Source: Amyelois transitella (Eukaryota; Arthropoda; Insecta; Lepidoptera; Pyralidae). From it: a DNA stretch of 64,000 nucleotides. The stretch's first letter is position 1. Every line of letters begins with the position of its first letter. Shown one piece after another: positions 36,701-48,800 of this stretch. The translations under genes were made by a program, and so were the position numbers. The notes under the pieces are model-generated. The model saw only the letters and a list, made by a program, of their open reading frames with translations, ran no database searches and had not been told where the DNA came from. The DNA lies in the NCBI RefSeq assembly GCF_032362555.1, contig NC_083512.1, positions 6,312,001 through 6,376,000 on the forward strand, given 5' to 3'.

Positions 36701-39700
36701 ATGGATTGTTCCTAATAACAGAAAATCCTGATCTGTTAAAAGACTTTTCATCTCCAGTGGTGTTAACACCAAACAAAATAGAGTTTGAAAGACTTTGCAA
36801 TAAACCAAATGGGTCATCAGGATTGACACAATTGGGTAAAAATATACTTGTCTTTAGAAAAGGGGCTACAGATGAAACGTTCAGTGGAAATCATGAAATT
36901 CAATGGAAATCTGACATTGGTGGGTCTGGACGTAGGTGCGGTGGACAGGGAGACATTCTATCCGGGTCCATTGCTACATTTTTGCACTGGACACTTAGTA
37001 ATCATGATACAATTGATATCATAAATGAAGATAAACTAATGGCAGCAGCTTCACTGTCATGTTATGCTGCTTCAAGACTTGTGAGGTGTTGCAATGAAAA
37101 ATCATTCAAAACAAAAGGTCGCAGTATGTTAGCAACAGACATGATAGAACATATCCATGAGGCATTTGAAGAACTTTTTCAACAGTAAGATTTTTGTACG
37201 GGATAAATTTTTTTAACATTAGTAACATAAGAATAATAATTGTAAGATTGGTTGCTTAATTAAACATATTGTTCATGCTGTATAAATAAGTATAAAAAAA
37301 TATGTTATTTATGTGAATTTATGTTTTATATTGATATTTGAATAAATTTGGCTAATCAAATTAGTGTGTATATGCATACTGCAGTAAGTAAGTAGTTAAA
37401 GCATTAACATAAATATATTTCTAGGATGTTTTTTTTCCAGAAGATAATTATATGAAAGCAATTTATAACTTATCTTACTAGTCTTACAGCACAGCTTTAC
37501 TTTAGTGATTTATTCCTACAGTAAAGATTAGGGTTCCTGATTGGATTAGTAAGTGAATCAAAACAGTGTGCATTTTCTACTACATTTATTTGCCTAGCCC
37601 TTCTTGCTTTAATGCCCCTTCTTGCACAACCAACTTTCATTGCAATAGATAAGGGGGGTCAATATACCTCAGAAGAGCTTGTTTTGAACTCATAAAAGCA
37701 TGCAACACTCCATTAATAAATGTTCTCTGCCTTCAATCTTCTTTTAACATTCCAATAACCATCTGCTGTAACACCAATCAAAGATATATTAACTCTTTCC
37801 CTTGCTACACTCTTTCTACTCCAATCAAAAGCTGTAACCCTTTGGCAAATGACACCAATATATTCTGGCAAACATTTTAGTCCAAGATCCCAGAGCCGTA
37901 AGACACAACTTATTTTCTAAAGAATGGATCTTTCGATTCTCAGTAGTCTTTCATGTACTTTTAATACCTGCATGTTTGTGAGACTTGCCCGGTGACACCT
38001 GCGCAGGTACCAGGCGAGAAAGGTAACTAAAAATCACAGTTACTTAACCTTTTCAGCGCCAAAGTCTGATATATCAGACGTTTAAGTTTCGTGCCCTCGC
38101 CGCCAAAGTCTGATATATCAGTCAAATAAATCTTACCAATTTAGCTGTATTTTTTCTTATCTTTATAGTACCTGACGACATATGCATAACATTTTTAGAC
38201 AGTTCATACTTTAGTTAATCAAAAATAACAATTTCACGATTTATTATAATGTTATTTGAATAATAAATTATCAAAAACAAAACCATGTTTATCAGAGATT
38301 CTGACTTTTTTTTTTATTTGAACCCTCAGCGCCAATGTCTTATATATCAGACATTAGTGATGTTACATTACAATGTTACTACTTAAACCAGAAATCTGGA
38401 ACTCTCAAAAGAAACGTCTAAGAAATTAAAAATATTACAGGTTTTTGTTTTGGCCATAAAACTTTTTAGTGTGTCGTAATTTTACCAAGTTTTAGCACAG
38501 AAAATGCATTTATTTTCAAATGATGTTTTGCATCGAACTCAGTAAATTGCATGGTATGTCACAACACTATAGCGACACGATCATGCATCTGTCTCGTACG
38601 CCAACGACTGATATATAAGACGCGGAAGTGACGTCAGAGGCGTTAGATGTTTCTAGAACTATTTATTTCGTGCTGTACAATGAGGGTAGGAGGTATCGAT
38701 AAATTATGGAAGTACCCTGTCATGTTATTTTCTGGGTTATCATCTCTGCGTTGCTGTGTAGATTTATTATAATTGCAAATTAATATTTATTGAAATATGA
38801 CCACTGCAAAGGAGTTGATTAGGATTTACCTTTAGCCATGGCAATTGTAAGTAAAACAAAATTGAGACGACGAAACGAAAAATTACACTTTCAGATGATT
38901 CAAGTTAGTCATGTAGGGTAGGTAAAATTTTTACAACATTCAATCGGTTTTTGTCTTTAAAATAAAAATAACCTGATTGAAGGATTTTTAAATAATAATA
39001 ATACGATCATCAATATTAGTAAAATAATAATTGTCTCCATCATTTAATTAATTAAATCAATAAGTTAAAAGTATATCTTTCGTAAGGTATCGAAGTTTAT
39101 GACCGGAAGTTGACACATCACTAACACTCGTTAAAAATTCATATTAAGCGTACGCCACTGTCTGATTTATCAGACACGTAGTGATGCAATTAATTATCAT
39201 GATTACTTGTGCGTTTTTTCGCTGTATTAATACGCCACTGAGATTTCAATACATTTTAAAATGTTTCAAGGAGTAACAATAATAAAATAAAACCCATGAA
39301 CTTAAAATATAACTGTTTTATAATGATTTATTTAATACAAATTAATAATATCGATACTCAATATTGTCAACACTAGTAAATCAACCACGTTTATTGCCGT
39401 GGCGTGTGGTGAACGTTTTTGACGAAAACTCTTGGCGTGGAAAGGGTTAACTTAAATTTTTATGACTGATTTTTATATATATTTTATAGACTATTACTCT
39501 GAAGTCATATCAGAGAAGTCAGACGCTTTCCATGCGCCAGAACTTTTGTCAGACGCTTTAAAGCTCTATCAAAAAAAAATTAACTTAATTTATTTTTAAA
39601 TGTCTGACTTTTATATATGTTATTCAGATAACTATTACAAAGTTGTATTAAATCAGTCAGACAGTTTGTAATGACCAAACACCCCTTAAACACAAGAATT

Positions 39701-42700
39701 ACTCAGCCTCGAGTATGAGCGCGATAGCACAATGCGCATGCGCGTCAGAGTAAAATATCTAATATTTGAAAAGTACTTACTGTTTTCAATTCATATTTTT
39801 GCATATCTATTCAAATACGATCAAATTTATAATTAAAATAATAATTAATCATTTTTAAAATTATATAATATATTGCATACTAGCTGTTGCCCGCGACGTC
39901 GTCCGCGTAAAGTTCGAGTTGAATCTTAATCATACAGTCTGATACAGACAGACAGACAAAAAATGTAAAAAAAATTCTCTATTTGTTTCAGTCAAAATAT
40001 TAAATGTACAGACAAAATATTTTTACCGTATGATTATATGTAGTATTTTGATTTTCAGTTTTTTTAATAAATACTCAAACAACACAAAAAAAAATATTTT
40101 TAATAAAAATTAACATATATCTTGTTATTGTTGGGACTCGAACTCGGACCGCCAACTTCACAGTCTCACGCGCTAACCACTGGACCATCGAAGCCGTTGC
40201 GGTGGTGTCGAAATTAAAGTAGACTACATACATATGGTCACGTCTATATCCCTTGCGGGGTAGACAGAGCCAACAGTCTTGAAAAGACTAAATGGCCACG
40301 TTCAGCTATTTGGCTTAATGATAGAATTGAGATTCAAATAGTGATAGGTTGCTCGCCCATCGCCTAAAAAAGAATCCCAAGTTTGTAAGCCTATCCCTTA
40401 GTCGCCTTTCACTTATATTTATATGTTATAGGTTTACTATTACTATACTATTTTTTAATTGTTTATGATTTTATTTTTACGAAAAATTCTGCCAGCAACG
40501 ACAATCTAACTGATGATGAGGACGATGCCTTGAGTGGACAGTACAGAGATTTAATAAATGATGAAAATTCAAATGATTATTTTGATGATGAAGATGATAA
40601 AGAGACAATAAAATAATTATTCAATTGATTAATCATAATTAATTATTTTTTTATTGAAATATGAATTGAAAACAGTAAGTACTTTTCAAATGCATGCGCA
40701 TTGTGCTATCGCGCTCATACTCGAGGCTGAGTAATTCTTGTGTTTAAGGGGTGTTTGGTCATTACAAACTGTCTGACTGATTTAATACAACTTTGTAATA
40801 GTTATCTGAATAACATATATAAAAGTCAGACATTTAAAAATAAATTAAGTTAATTTTTTTTTGATAGAGCTTTAAAGCGTCTGACAAAAGTTCTGGCGCA
40901 TGGAAAGCGTCTGACTTCTCTGATATGACTTCAGAGTAATAGTCTATAAAATATATATAAAAATCAGTCATAAAAATTTAAGTTAAGTAACTGTGATTTT
41001 TAGTTACCTTTCTCGCCTGGTACCTGCGCAGGTGTCACCGGGCAAGTCTCACAAACATGCAGGTATTAAAAGTACATGAAAGACTACTGAGAATCGAAAG
41101 ATCCATTCTTTAGAAAATAAGTTGTGTCTTACGGCTCTGGGATCTTACTCTATTGACTTGTCAACATTTGAAAATAAGGCACTGATTGACAACATCAACA
41201 AGACAATTGACAAGAAACTCATTCATCACTGCACTGAACTCTTAACAAATCTCTGCCTAATAACTTTCTCAAAGTTAAGCACATTGTATGCCCTGTTAAT
41301 GATAACAGTTCGACTATAGGCTATTTGACAAAGTTCTAAAAACTATCTTAGGCTATTTATTTGTTTAAAAGGAGCCCTACAAAAATACTTTTCTGCCTTT
41401 ATTACAGCTATTTTATTAAAAAATCGAAAAAGAAAATGCAATATTCATATATGCCGCCAAAACGCGACTTTTAGCAATATGGCGGCCATGGCATGCAGTG
41501 ACGTAAATTTCGTGTAAATATCATACAAAGCTTGTTGGTGTTTCGAAAAGTTTTGATTTTCTTTTGTTTTATTTAACTTGTGCCACGTCATATGTGTGAC
41601 AATTATTAAAATGAGTTCCTATAAATGTTGTGCAGTGCCTAAATGCACTAATTCAACAATAAAATCTCCTACGAAATCGTTTTTTTCTATGCCGATGGAT
41701 TTGAATATTCGCAAGAAGTGGTTCCAGATCATGATCTAAGATCAGTGGTTACCAAGATATACTTACACTAGCGACCCGCCCCGGCTTCGCTCGGATGCAC
41801 AGCCAATATTAAATATATCTCTATTAGAACTAACTAAAGGACCACCCGCAAAGCGGCTAACTAAGTCTTGCTCCCGGCAAAAGTGTCACTTCTACCTCCT
41901 GTCCCGGGCCGTGCAGCAGAAATCGTAATATTTTAATTTCACCACAACTTCAAAACCAAACGTCCAATTTTAATCATTCAAAGACCAAATATTATCTACA
42001 TAAACTGTACTTATTGATGAAATTATTTATTTTGATAAGGATTAATAGCATGAGTAAAAAAACGCGTTTAAAAGTAGACCAAAAAATTCAAGATCCTACT
42101 ACTATTATAAAGGCGAAAGTTTGTATGGATGTATGGATGTTTGTTACTCTTTCACGCAAAAACTACTGAACCGATTACCATGAAATTTGGTATGTAGGTA
42201 GCTGAAGACCCAGAATAACACATTGTCGCAGACTTTTTTGTAGATATTTATAAGATCTACAATTAATTAAAACATTTTATGGTTCTATCTTTTGTAGTTT
42301 AGGCAGCGTACGCAAAATAAGTAACTTTTTGGTTGATTTTTTTCAGTTTGTGTCCGAAAAATCCAAATAAATTACGGAACCCTATTTTTTTCCAAAATTA
42401 AATATAATCTATGTTACTCGTGGATAATGTAGATTTCGAATGGTGAAAGAATTTTTAAAATCGGTCCAATAGTTTTTGAGCTTATTCATTACAACCAAAC
42501 AAACAAAGTTTTCCTCTTTATAATATTAGTGTAGATAGTGTAGATTGATGTTTTCACATTCCTCAGTTTGGCAGCATAGAAATCTGGATTGTCTTTGAAG
42601 AAGACGCCAACCATTATTGGGTCCACTTTTGCCAAAAGTGGAACTACCAAAAGTCTTTTAGTAGGTTTCGACTGTCAGCTTTCTCGAAATTGGTTTCCAT

Positions 42701-44272
42701 TATTAAATACCTATGTTATCTGAGTAATCCTGAGCGATCAAACACTTATAAAATCTTGAAAAATAATAGCGAACACTAAGGAACAGTACGATCCACAGTC
42801 TGTTTATGGATAATTGACGTCATAATAGAAATAGCCAATCACGTTCGTTTTTAGTCACGTGACAGCTGCATAAAAAACCTTATTTTTTGAGACGGATTTT
42901 GTTAAAATAATGCAATATTTTTATCTCGCGTTATTACAAATCGCTCCAAAAAAATAATATTAAGACTGATGACATAAAAGAAATGTATATTTTTATTACA
43001 GTCAAATAGCCTATTGAAGTACTGTTTGAACAAAAGACAAAAACAACAAACCTAAAATGAGGTAAGGATCAACAGCATTGCTAACACAGATGCCAATTTT
43101 ATTTATATTTGTTAAATTTAAATATTAGTAAAAAATTATATTTTTACCTTAGCATCCAATATTGGATCATCAAAAAAACCTTCAGGAATGGGCTGGTCTG
43201 TCTGCAGTGCCTTCAAAGAATCAACAACCTCTGCAACTTTTGGTAGTTCATCTGTAGATATTTAAGAAAATTACTGATTAAAACTTATCTTCGAAGGCAG
43301 TATTTCCACTGAAAAGAGTAATGCAGTTCAAGTAATGTTGCTTTAAAAGTAAAAATATCTTTATTGTCATTTGTTGAGAGTTCTCAAATCAAATGTAATA
43401 ATGAGAAATTTGGGCTGTCCCCAAAGTACATAGATTTGCAACTAAGCTCTTTTGTACATGAGTCACATATGTACCACCCTCAATGGATTTGTTTGGCATT
43501 AATCACTTGATAAAAGTTGTAGAGTTGATGAATGTGAATTTACAAAATTTTAGTATGAATACAATACCTATAAACAATCATATTAATAATAACATATTTA
43601 GGTGAAGAAAACTTTATAGTTTAACCAATTATGCACTCTTCCCGAGGGATAGGCAGACTATATTTCCATACATGCAGAGACTGTATATTTCCGTTTGCCA
43701 TAATCCCTACATACTACTCAAGCTCATCACTCTTGAACCTGAACTTTAGCCTGGACATCTGTGATCTGATCAAGGTTCATTTGTTTGTCAGAGCTTTGCT
43801 TACCTATTTTACTTGTTGTGGGTTGAATAACGGTGTTCAGTGGTAACCTTTTGATTTCTTCATTATGGTAAGAAATAATTTGTGGTGCATTATTTTTAGG
43901 TTGTACTGTAAGTGTTGGGGTACATGGAACTGCATTCTTCAATATGCCTTTTATCTTCTTTTCCGGTGGTACATCTTTAGGAGGGCTTGCGCTTTTATGT
44001 TTAATTTTACCCACTGTAAAATTGTTAGTCAACTCTTTCAGTTTCTTTGCTTTTTCAATATTTTCTCTGTGTTGCTTACTATTAACGTGAACTGGCCACA
44101 CATTTTCAGAGCGTACTATTGAACTACAAAGGACACAAGTAAGCTGTCCCGCATTATTATATTTAGCCAAAGGATTGTCAATTTTTGTTGATTCCTTCTT
44201 TTTACGTTCTGCCATCAAACGACGCATCTCCTCTTGAGTCTTTTTCTTTTCTACTTTCATTCTCAGCGACAT
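33790..44272 (-). CDS. ZNF830: Zinc finger protein 830 (CCDC16/OMCG1), splicing-associated
   Basis: Exons on the minus strand are 43804-44272, 43148-43251, 34695-34864 and 33790-33937, joined in phase to give 296 residues. The N-terminus shows the family's EEMRRLM motif and [14 protein letters not shown], with one C2H2 finger (C-x2-C ... H-x5-H ending SKQH). The middle exon has the signature [14 protein letters not shown], followed by [11 protein letters not shown] and [10 protein letters not shown] (coiled coil). The acidic C-terminus ends FLDWRAKK, matching the D-W-R C-terminus of vertebrate ZNF830. Orthologues are nuclear, associate with the XAB2 spliceosome complex and are needed for pre-mRNA splicing and genome stability. 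The protein is shorter than human (372). Intron 2 is 8.3 kb, contains NAXD on the other strand and is packed with transposons. It is divergent from BubR1, 1.6 kb apart. Confidence 0.93.
34012..34230 (+). mobile_element. Short retroelement family A in ZNF830 intron 3
   Basis: It holds ggcgacaggctagcaacttg, gttgaacgtggcctttt, agactgttggccctgtctac and a tatgtatgtatg tail. The 5' part is rearranged relative to the consensus. Confidence 0.7.
34232..34430 (+). repeat. Dispersed lepidopteran repeat (cccggcgg-type)
   Basis: It begins aaaccccggcggaaaaagag followed by a tgtctgtctgtagcatcata motif and an acggataaagcgatttcag motif, a recurrent lepidopteran arrangement. The class is not determined. Confidence 0.4.
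35128..35510 (+). repeat. Dispersed lepidopteran repeat (gggttccgta-type)
   Basis: It begins aagggttccgtagctaaaag, contains a gtctgtccgttcgtctgtcg run, and ends gcgagtccgcctcgcacttg followed by cccggtttt. This start and end pair is a very common dispersed repeat in moth genomes. It lies in ZNF830 intron 2. Confidence 0.6.
35624..35680. repeat. Perfect hairpin, 27-bp arms, 3-bp loop
   Basis: 35624-35650 is the reverse complement of 35654-35680 with ctc between. It sits beside a degraded family A fragment (about 35555-35625), upstream of NAXD. Confidence 0.92.
35945..35988 (+). promoter_or_regulatory. NAXD proximal promoter with paired TGTCA/TGACA
   Basis: The sequence aatgtcaatttgacagttag places an inverted pair of the pentamer about 20-40 bp before the NAXD start codon. 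A 15-A homopolymer lies just upstream, near 35921-35935. Confidence 0.4.
35989..37188 (+). CDS. NAXD: ATP-dependent (S)-NAD(P)H-hydrate dehydratase
   Basis: Exons 35989-36216 and 36448-37188 join in phase 0 to give 322 residues. NAXD repairs damaged NAD(P)H: it dehydrates the S-form of the hydrate using ATP, in partnership with the epimerase NAXE. Family motifs are present: [20 protein letters not shown] near the start, [32 protein letters not shown], and the nucleotide-binding/catalytic [16 protein letters not shown] second in-frame ATG at residue 26 (MDSTR) follows an N-terminal stretch rich in Ser, Asn, Arg and His with few acidic residues, so two products (organellar and cytosolic) are possible, as known in mammals. 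The whole gene is nested in intron 2 of ZNF830 on the opposite strand. A poly(A) signal AATAAA lies at 37341. Confidence 0.95.
37189..37883. other. NAXD 3' flank with LINE fragment
   Basis: It is AT-rich. On the minus strand at about 37590-37750, a degraded relative of the LINE at 31.6-32.3 kb can be read (a GVLHAFMSS-like block with flanking matches). No host gene is recognised. Confidence 0.45.
38048..39446. mobile_element. piggyBac-type non-autonomous element (TTAA insertion)
   Basis: The element is flanked by TTAA on both sides (38044-38047 and 39447-39450). Its ends are inverted: ccttttcagcgccaaagtct at the left, and ccctttccacgccaagag when the right end is read inwards. Internal copies of a palindromic gtctgatatatcagac-like motif occur near both ends. 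The matching position in the other arm of the surrounding foldback reads with a single TTAA, an empty site. No transposase frame is present, so it would need a transposase supplied in trans. Confidence 0.85.
40125..40205 (-). mobile_element. tRNA-like SINE head
   Basis: Read on the minus strand it holds tggtccagtggttagcgcg (A box region) and gagttcgagtccc (B box), with a spacer of suitable length. The acceptor strands do not pair, so it is a SINE head or tRNA pseudogene rather than a working tRNA gene. Confidence 0.6.
40225..40412 (-). mobile_element. Short retroelement family A in the foldback loop
   Basis: A minus-strand copy from the tail (atatggtcacgtctatatcc) to ccttagtcgcctttcac. Its 5' third is missing. 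Confidence 0.8.
41611..41760 (+). pseudogene. THAP-type zinc-finger fragment
   Basis: An ATG frame of 42 codons reads [15 protein letters not shown], then [16 protein letters not shown], and stops. The spacing C-x4/5-C, the F-x-x-P and the K-K-W are the start of a C2CH THAP DNA-binding domain. The histidine half is missing from this frame, and a repeat (family C copy 2) begins immediately after. The sequence past that repeat (42550-42700) may hold the displaced remainder but is not convincing. It is either a decayed host gene or a P-element-like relic. Confidence 0.45.
41767..42548 (+). mobile_element. Dispersed repeat family C, copy 2
   Basis: It starts actagcgacccgccccggct and ends ataatattagtgtagatag. 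Most of its length matches copy 1 at 23.24-23.89 kb. It contains an extra internal module (about 42090-42235) with aaactactgaaccgattacc, itself a common moth repeat. Confidence 0.75.
42549..43147. other. ZNF830 intron 2, 5' portion
   Basis: It is AT-rich and includes tcacgtgacagctgcataaa near 42856. No gene is recognised. Confidence 0.4.
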
Positions 44273-45892
44273 TTTAGTACTAACTGTATACAGACATAAA
44301 AGTTTTTATCAGCACGTATGTATAAGTTGTTTAGTGTAACGCAATCATATTATAGTTAGTAACCGATCATTAAGGTATGTCCCCCGTAATGAAATTTTAT
44401 AGTATTACTCTATTACCATGTCTTTAACACTAACAATACAATTACCATGAGTTTAAATTATATTATTCTAGACAAACACAACGAAACAACGTAAATAAAA
44501 TGCATGCATACAGAAACAGAGACAGAGACCAAGCAAAACACAGTAAAGCATTGCACTGGTGGCATGGCAGACAGGTATGTACTATTGTCAATGCCAGTCA
44601 TGTCATTACGACATCATTGTCATTGCATTGCATTTTTAAACAGGCAAAGGGAAGCATCTGTACAGTAATATGTAGGTAATCCTCAGCTTTTTACTAGAGA
44701 TACATATGGAAGGGAACACGAAAGAAATGATCGATGTATTGTAATTGGTACCAACATCTGAGAATATTCCCACTGCTGGTAATTTTTTTTCTAGCTTTGA
44801 GGTTAACCCGAATACCTATTATATTGAGAGAGACGATAAGACAATGCCTTTACACATTAGTCAAAAAGGAAGCGAGCGAGCGGCGCTGGCGTTGTTAAAA
44901 TAAAATTTCCAGGCATTATTGTTGTTGTTTTTGACGCCATTCAATGTTTAAGTTTGGCGCCAATGACGTTATGTTCTTCTTGCCGGTTTGAGAAAGGTTT
45001 TCTGGTGCATTTCGTGAAAATTTACCCGAAATTAACTTTTCTAACTCTTTTGCAAAGCTAAGCTGTTACCTAATCCACATCGCCCTCACAGGCGCTTCAC
45101 TTTGCGACTTCGCGCTCTTGTTTTCCTCATGTCTGACCGTATTTAACACTAGTTGTTCGCTGCGAACTTAGACCTCATACATACAATTGCCCTAAGTTAA
45201 TTCGTAGGCAAAATATAAGAAGAAAGATCAAAATCATAAAGATGAGCACTGTAACTCAAAATTAGTTGTCGGGACTCGACAATTATCTTGGGACCGGTCA
45301 TTGCTTGCAACAAAGGTTCCGATTTGGAAATGTTTTAGGAGTCATTGCGTTGCGACCATGCTCATTATTCATCTCTCTCACTTGGTAGCCCTTCAGGCCC
45401 AAATCACAAAAATAAATTACTAAGTGAGTAGAGCCCTTTATAGTCTTTCAACGTTGGTGGCCACTTGGTGACAAACAAACGCCAACATAATTTCGCTGCT
45501 AGATACGAGCAGCCAATACCGAGGCTATGACAATGAGCCGATGCGTATTTGCGTGGCAACTGGCAACGGCTGTGGGCAACGGTTATTTTTATTTTGAACA
45601 TAGGTATAGACACCTCGTTCTATAGAAACTTTGTCAATTTCATGTTTGTCTGTGGTGCTTCAGTTGGTTGTCGCCAATTTTTTTGGGATTTCGAAACAGA
45701 AAAGCCCACGAATCTTTTTATTTAGTCAATAATTATGCAATTTATGTTTACTTGCAGACTAGTGTTTGAGTTATAAACGATTTCAATCCCTAAAAAAGTA
45801 CGAACCGTGGTGTTAAAAAAAATATATTGTGGCAAAGTAATCTTATGTTTATCCCTCATGCTGTGATATTTCAGCATTATTTACTTTAAAAA
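44273..45892. promoter_or_regulatory. Divergent promoter region, ZNF830 and BubR1
   Basis: This 1.6 kb spacer separates two head-to-head genes. Three TGTCA pentamers lie at 44585-44627 on the ZNF830 side. A weaker region with tggcgccaatgacg near 44955 might serve either gene. No repeat element or further coding region is recognised. Confidence 0.45.
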
Positions 45893-48800
45893 ATGGACAT
45901 CGATATTAGTAAGGAGAATATTCAACCACTGAGAGGTGGTAGAAACCTAGTGCAACTCGGTACGGCTTTACAAGCTCAATCCGACGTCGACGCGCAAAGA
46001 CAGCTGCAGTTACAAAAAGAGTAAGCTCACCTTGCTTATTTAACTAATAACTTTTTTTTATGGAAAAAGTACTTCTAATGTATTAATTTACTTAATATAA
46101 AGTTGTTATGTATAGCAGATAATAACCACCTGATTCAGAATCATGAATTCACCAGGATTTTCCATGAAAATGGTAAACACTGATTTTGAACCTATATTTG
46201 AGTGTATAATATTTTACTTTGTGTTTTTTCTTACAGGGAACATGAAGCATCAATTAGAAATTATCAAGGCCCGGATCCACTAGATCCATGGTTTAACTAC
46301 ATTCAGTGGGTAGAACAGTCTTTTCCTAAACATGGTCATGAGGGGCATATGGACCAACTTATTAAAGATTGTTTACAGTTATTTGAAAAAGATGAAAGAT
46401 ATTTTCAAGATAGGAGGTTTGTCAAATTATGGATAAAATATGTGAGTATGATTTTTAAAATAAAACTAGCTTTTGTGTAGGACTTCGTTCCTGTGGGAAA
46501 GTCCAGAAAATTAGACTATGTCATTCCTGCTGTCCAAAACACTCAGGTCTGTTTTATTTATATCTGTGCCAAATTTCATGAAAGTCAGTCCAGTAATTCT
46601 TGAGTTTACTAACATACAAAAATAAGATTTTTTTCTCTATATCAATATAATATTAGTCATTTTTATTTTTAGGTTGATTGTTTGTCCAACCCCTTGGAAA
46701 TTTACCAAAGGTTGTATAACACTGGCATTGGTGTAGAGTGTTCAGAATTCTATCGAGCATGGGCTTGTTACTGTGAAGAGTCTGGTGACTACAAGAAAGC
46801 TAACCAGGTCTATATGCTCGGCTTGCAAGCTAGAGCACAGCCTTTAGATGAACTCGAACAGGCTCACATGTAAGTGATAATTTCTTATATTGTTTTTTAA
46901 TTAAGAACATAAAATTAGAAAAATGGCTGTCTCTTTAGGAAGCCTTGTATCCTAATCACGTCTTTATATATACATACATATGGTCACATCTATATCCCTT
47001 GTGGAGTAGACAGAGCCAACAGTCTTAAAAAGACTGAATGGCCACATTTAGCTATTTGGCTTAATGATAGAATTGCGATTCAAATAACGACAGGTTGCTA
47101 GCCCATCGCCTGAAAAAGAATCCTAAGTTTGTAAGCCTATCCCTAAGTCACCTCTTACGACATCCATGGGAGAGAGATGGAGTCCTATTCTTTTTTGTAT
47201 TGGTGCCGGGAACCACACACACCACTCATTGAACCAAAATATATTTATGAAAAGGAGTTTCTCTTTTAATCTTCTAGCAGAATAGAAAAGGATTACTCTA
47301 CCTTTGATAATGTTAAGAGTATGTTAAAACCTTATATTGTGAACACTGAACTTAGAGATAAAGGGCTTCTGAGAATGCAACCGGGAATATGCTACGAATA
47401 AAATTGGACCTTTCCATATCTTTTCCATGGATGTCATATAAGGATATATTAGGGAAAGGCTAATAAACTGGGGATTCTTCTTGTAGGTGATGGGCTAGCA
47501 ACCTGTCATTATTTGAATCTTAATTTCATCATTGAGCAATACAGCTGTACTCTGTCTACCCCACAAGGGATATAGACATTATTTTATGTAATATATAATA
47601 GGTTAACAATTTCTACCTTTGGGCCAGTCACTGTGACTAAAATTATGTTTGAATTTTAGGAACTTCCAACTGTTCTTTGCTCAAAGAATGCTACATGATG
47701 ATTCCCCTACAAAAAGAAAGGCAGCTTCCGCTTTAGCTGAGACAAGGTTGGCCTTAACATCGCTCAAGTCTTTCAAAAGGAGAAACATTGCTAATGTGCC
47801 TGTGCAAAGGGTTGGGGAGCATGTTCGGAGTAGTGTTCCAGGTGTCATGAGACAGCAACACTACGACAATAGGATGCCCAACTCAAATGTCATGGTCAAT
47901 GTCTTTGAGGTGAGATATTATGTGTAATTAATTGGTATTTTTGTTAAAACTTGTAACTGTAATCTTTGACAGATTTTTTTTGCTGAAACAGTACATATAA
48001 TGTCTGATGTTAACAACTTAGTTATTGAATGATATCACAGGATGCTCCATCAACATCCCATGCGGCTGTGCCAGTGGTTGATGACCCTGGCCCAGCCTCA
48101 CTAGTACAGGCCTGCGCTAATGTAGAAAACGAAAAGGAAGTAGGTGTCTGGACTAACCCCAAGACAAGAATGGTGCATTCTAATGTTGTGCCACCACAAC
48201 CTTTACCCTTCACGCGTAAGTATTACATACGGTATATGATGATAGTCATATGAGCATATTTTTACTACCATTCTTTGGATGTTTAAAAAACTATCAGTTG
48301 TTTTGTTAGTCTGTAATGATTGAGCTTGATTTTTTAGTATTAATAAATAATACTTTTTGTATTATTGATTGATTATTATTAGAAGTGTTTGTTGATTAAA
48401 ACCTTAGAATTAAAGATAGAGTAAAGAACGTGAAAAACAAAGAATGAAGATGGAGATTTAATATAAATAATATGTGATTTTTAAAGCATATGAAGATCAA
48501 GAAGATGAAATGAGGCTACCACCAAACCATATGGCTTATTGTGCTGACGATTTAGTATTTACTGTGCCTCTTTGTGTACCTGACCCTCCTGACCCAACGA
48601 AAATACCTTGCTATAATAAGACACAGGTTAGTATTAAACATTTCGTAATAAGCAAGACCTTCCTGAAGGTTTTAAGAATGAGATTTCATATAACAGTTAA
48701 ATATTATTGCAGGTTTATGTTAATGAAACTGAATTCAGTTTAGAAGAAATCAGGTCAAGGAAATATAATTTAGTTAAAGTAAAAAATGTCAAGACTGAAA

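Larger units (their letters stand above)
37884..41146. mobile_element. Foldback DNA element with ~490-bp inverted arms
   Basis: The left arm (37884-38047 continued at 39451-39798) is the near-perfect reverse complement of the right arm (40658-41146). Both begin, read inwards, with aagatcccagagccgtaaga. The arms carry repeated gtctgac motifs. The left arm is split by a 1.4 kb TTAA element. The loop (about 39800-40657) holds a family D piece, a tRNA-like SINE head, a family A copy and a short acidic open frame ending [10 protein letters not shown] just before the right arm. No transposase is recognisable and no clear target-site duplication is seen, so the superfamily is open. It lies within ZNF830 intron 2. 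It could also be a palindromic duplication of host DNA. Confidence 0.75.

Noticed and set aside
40131-40190. A tRNA gene on the minus strand
   Set aside because: The head is tRNA-like, but acceptor strands are not complementary; better read as a SINE head.
41122-41319. A 65-codon frame at the right end of the foldback element
   Set aside because: It starts inside the inverted arm and has no family; probably chance or a relic of an older repeat.
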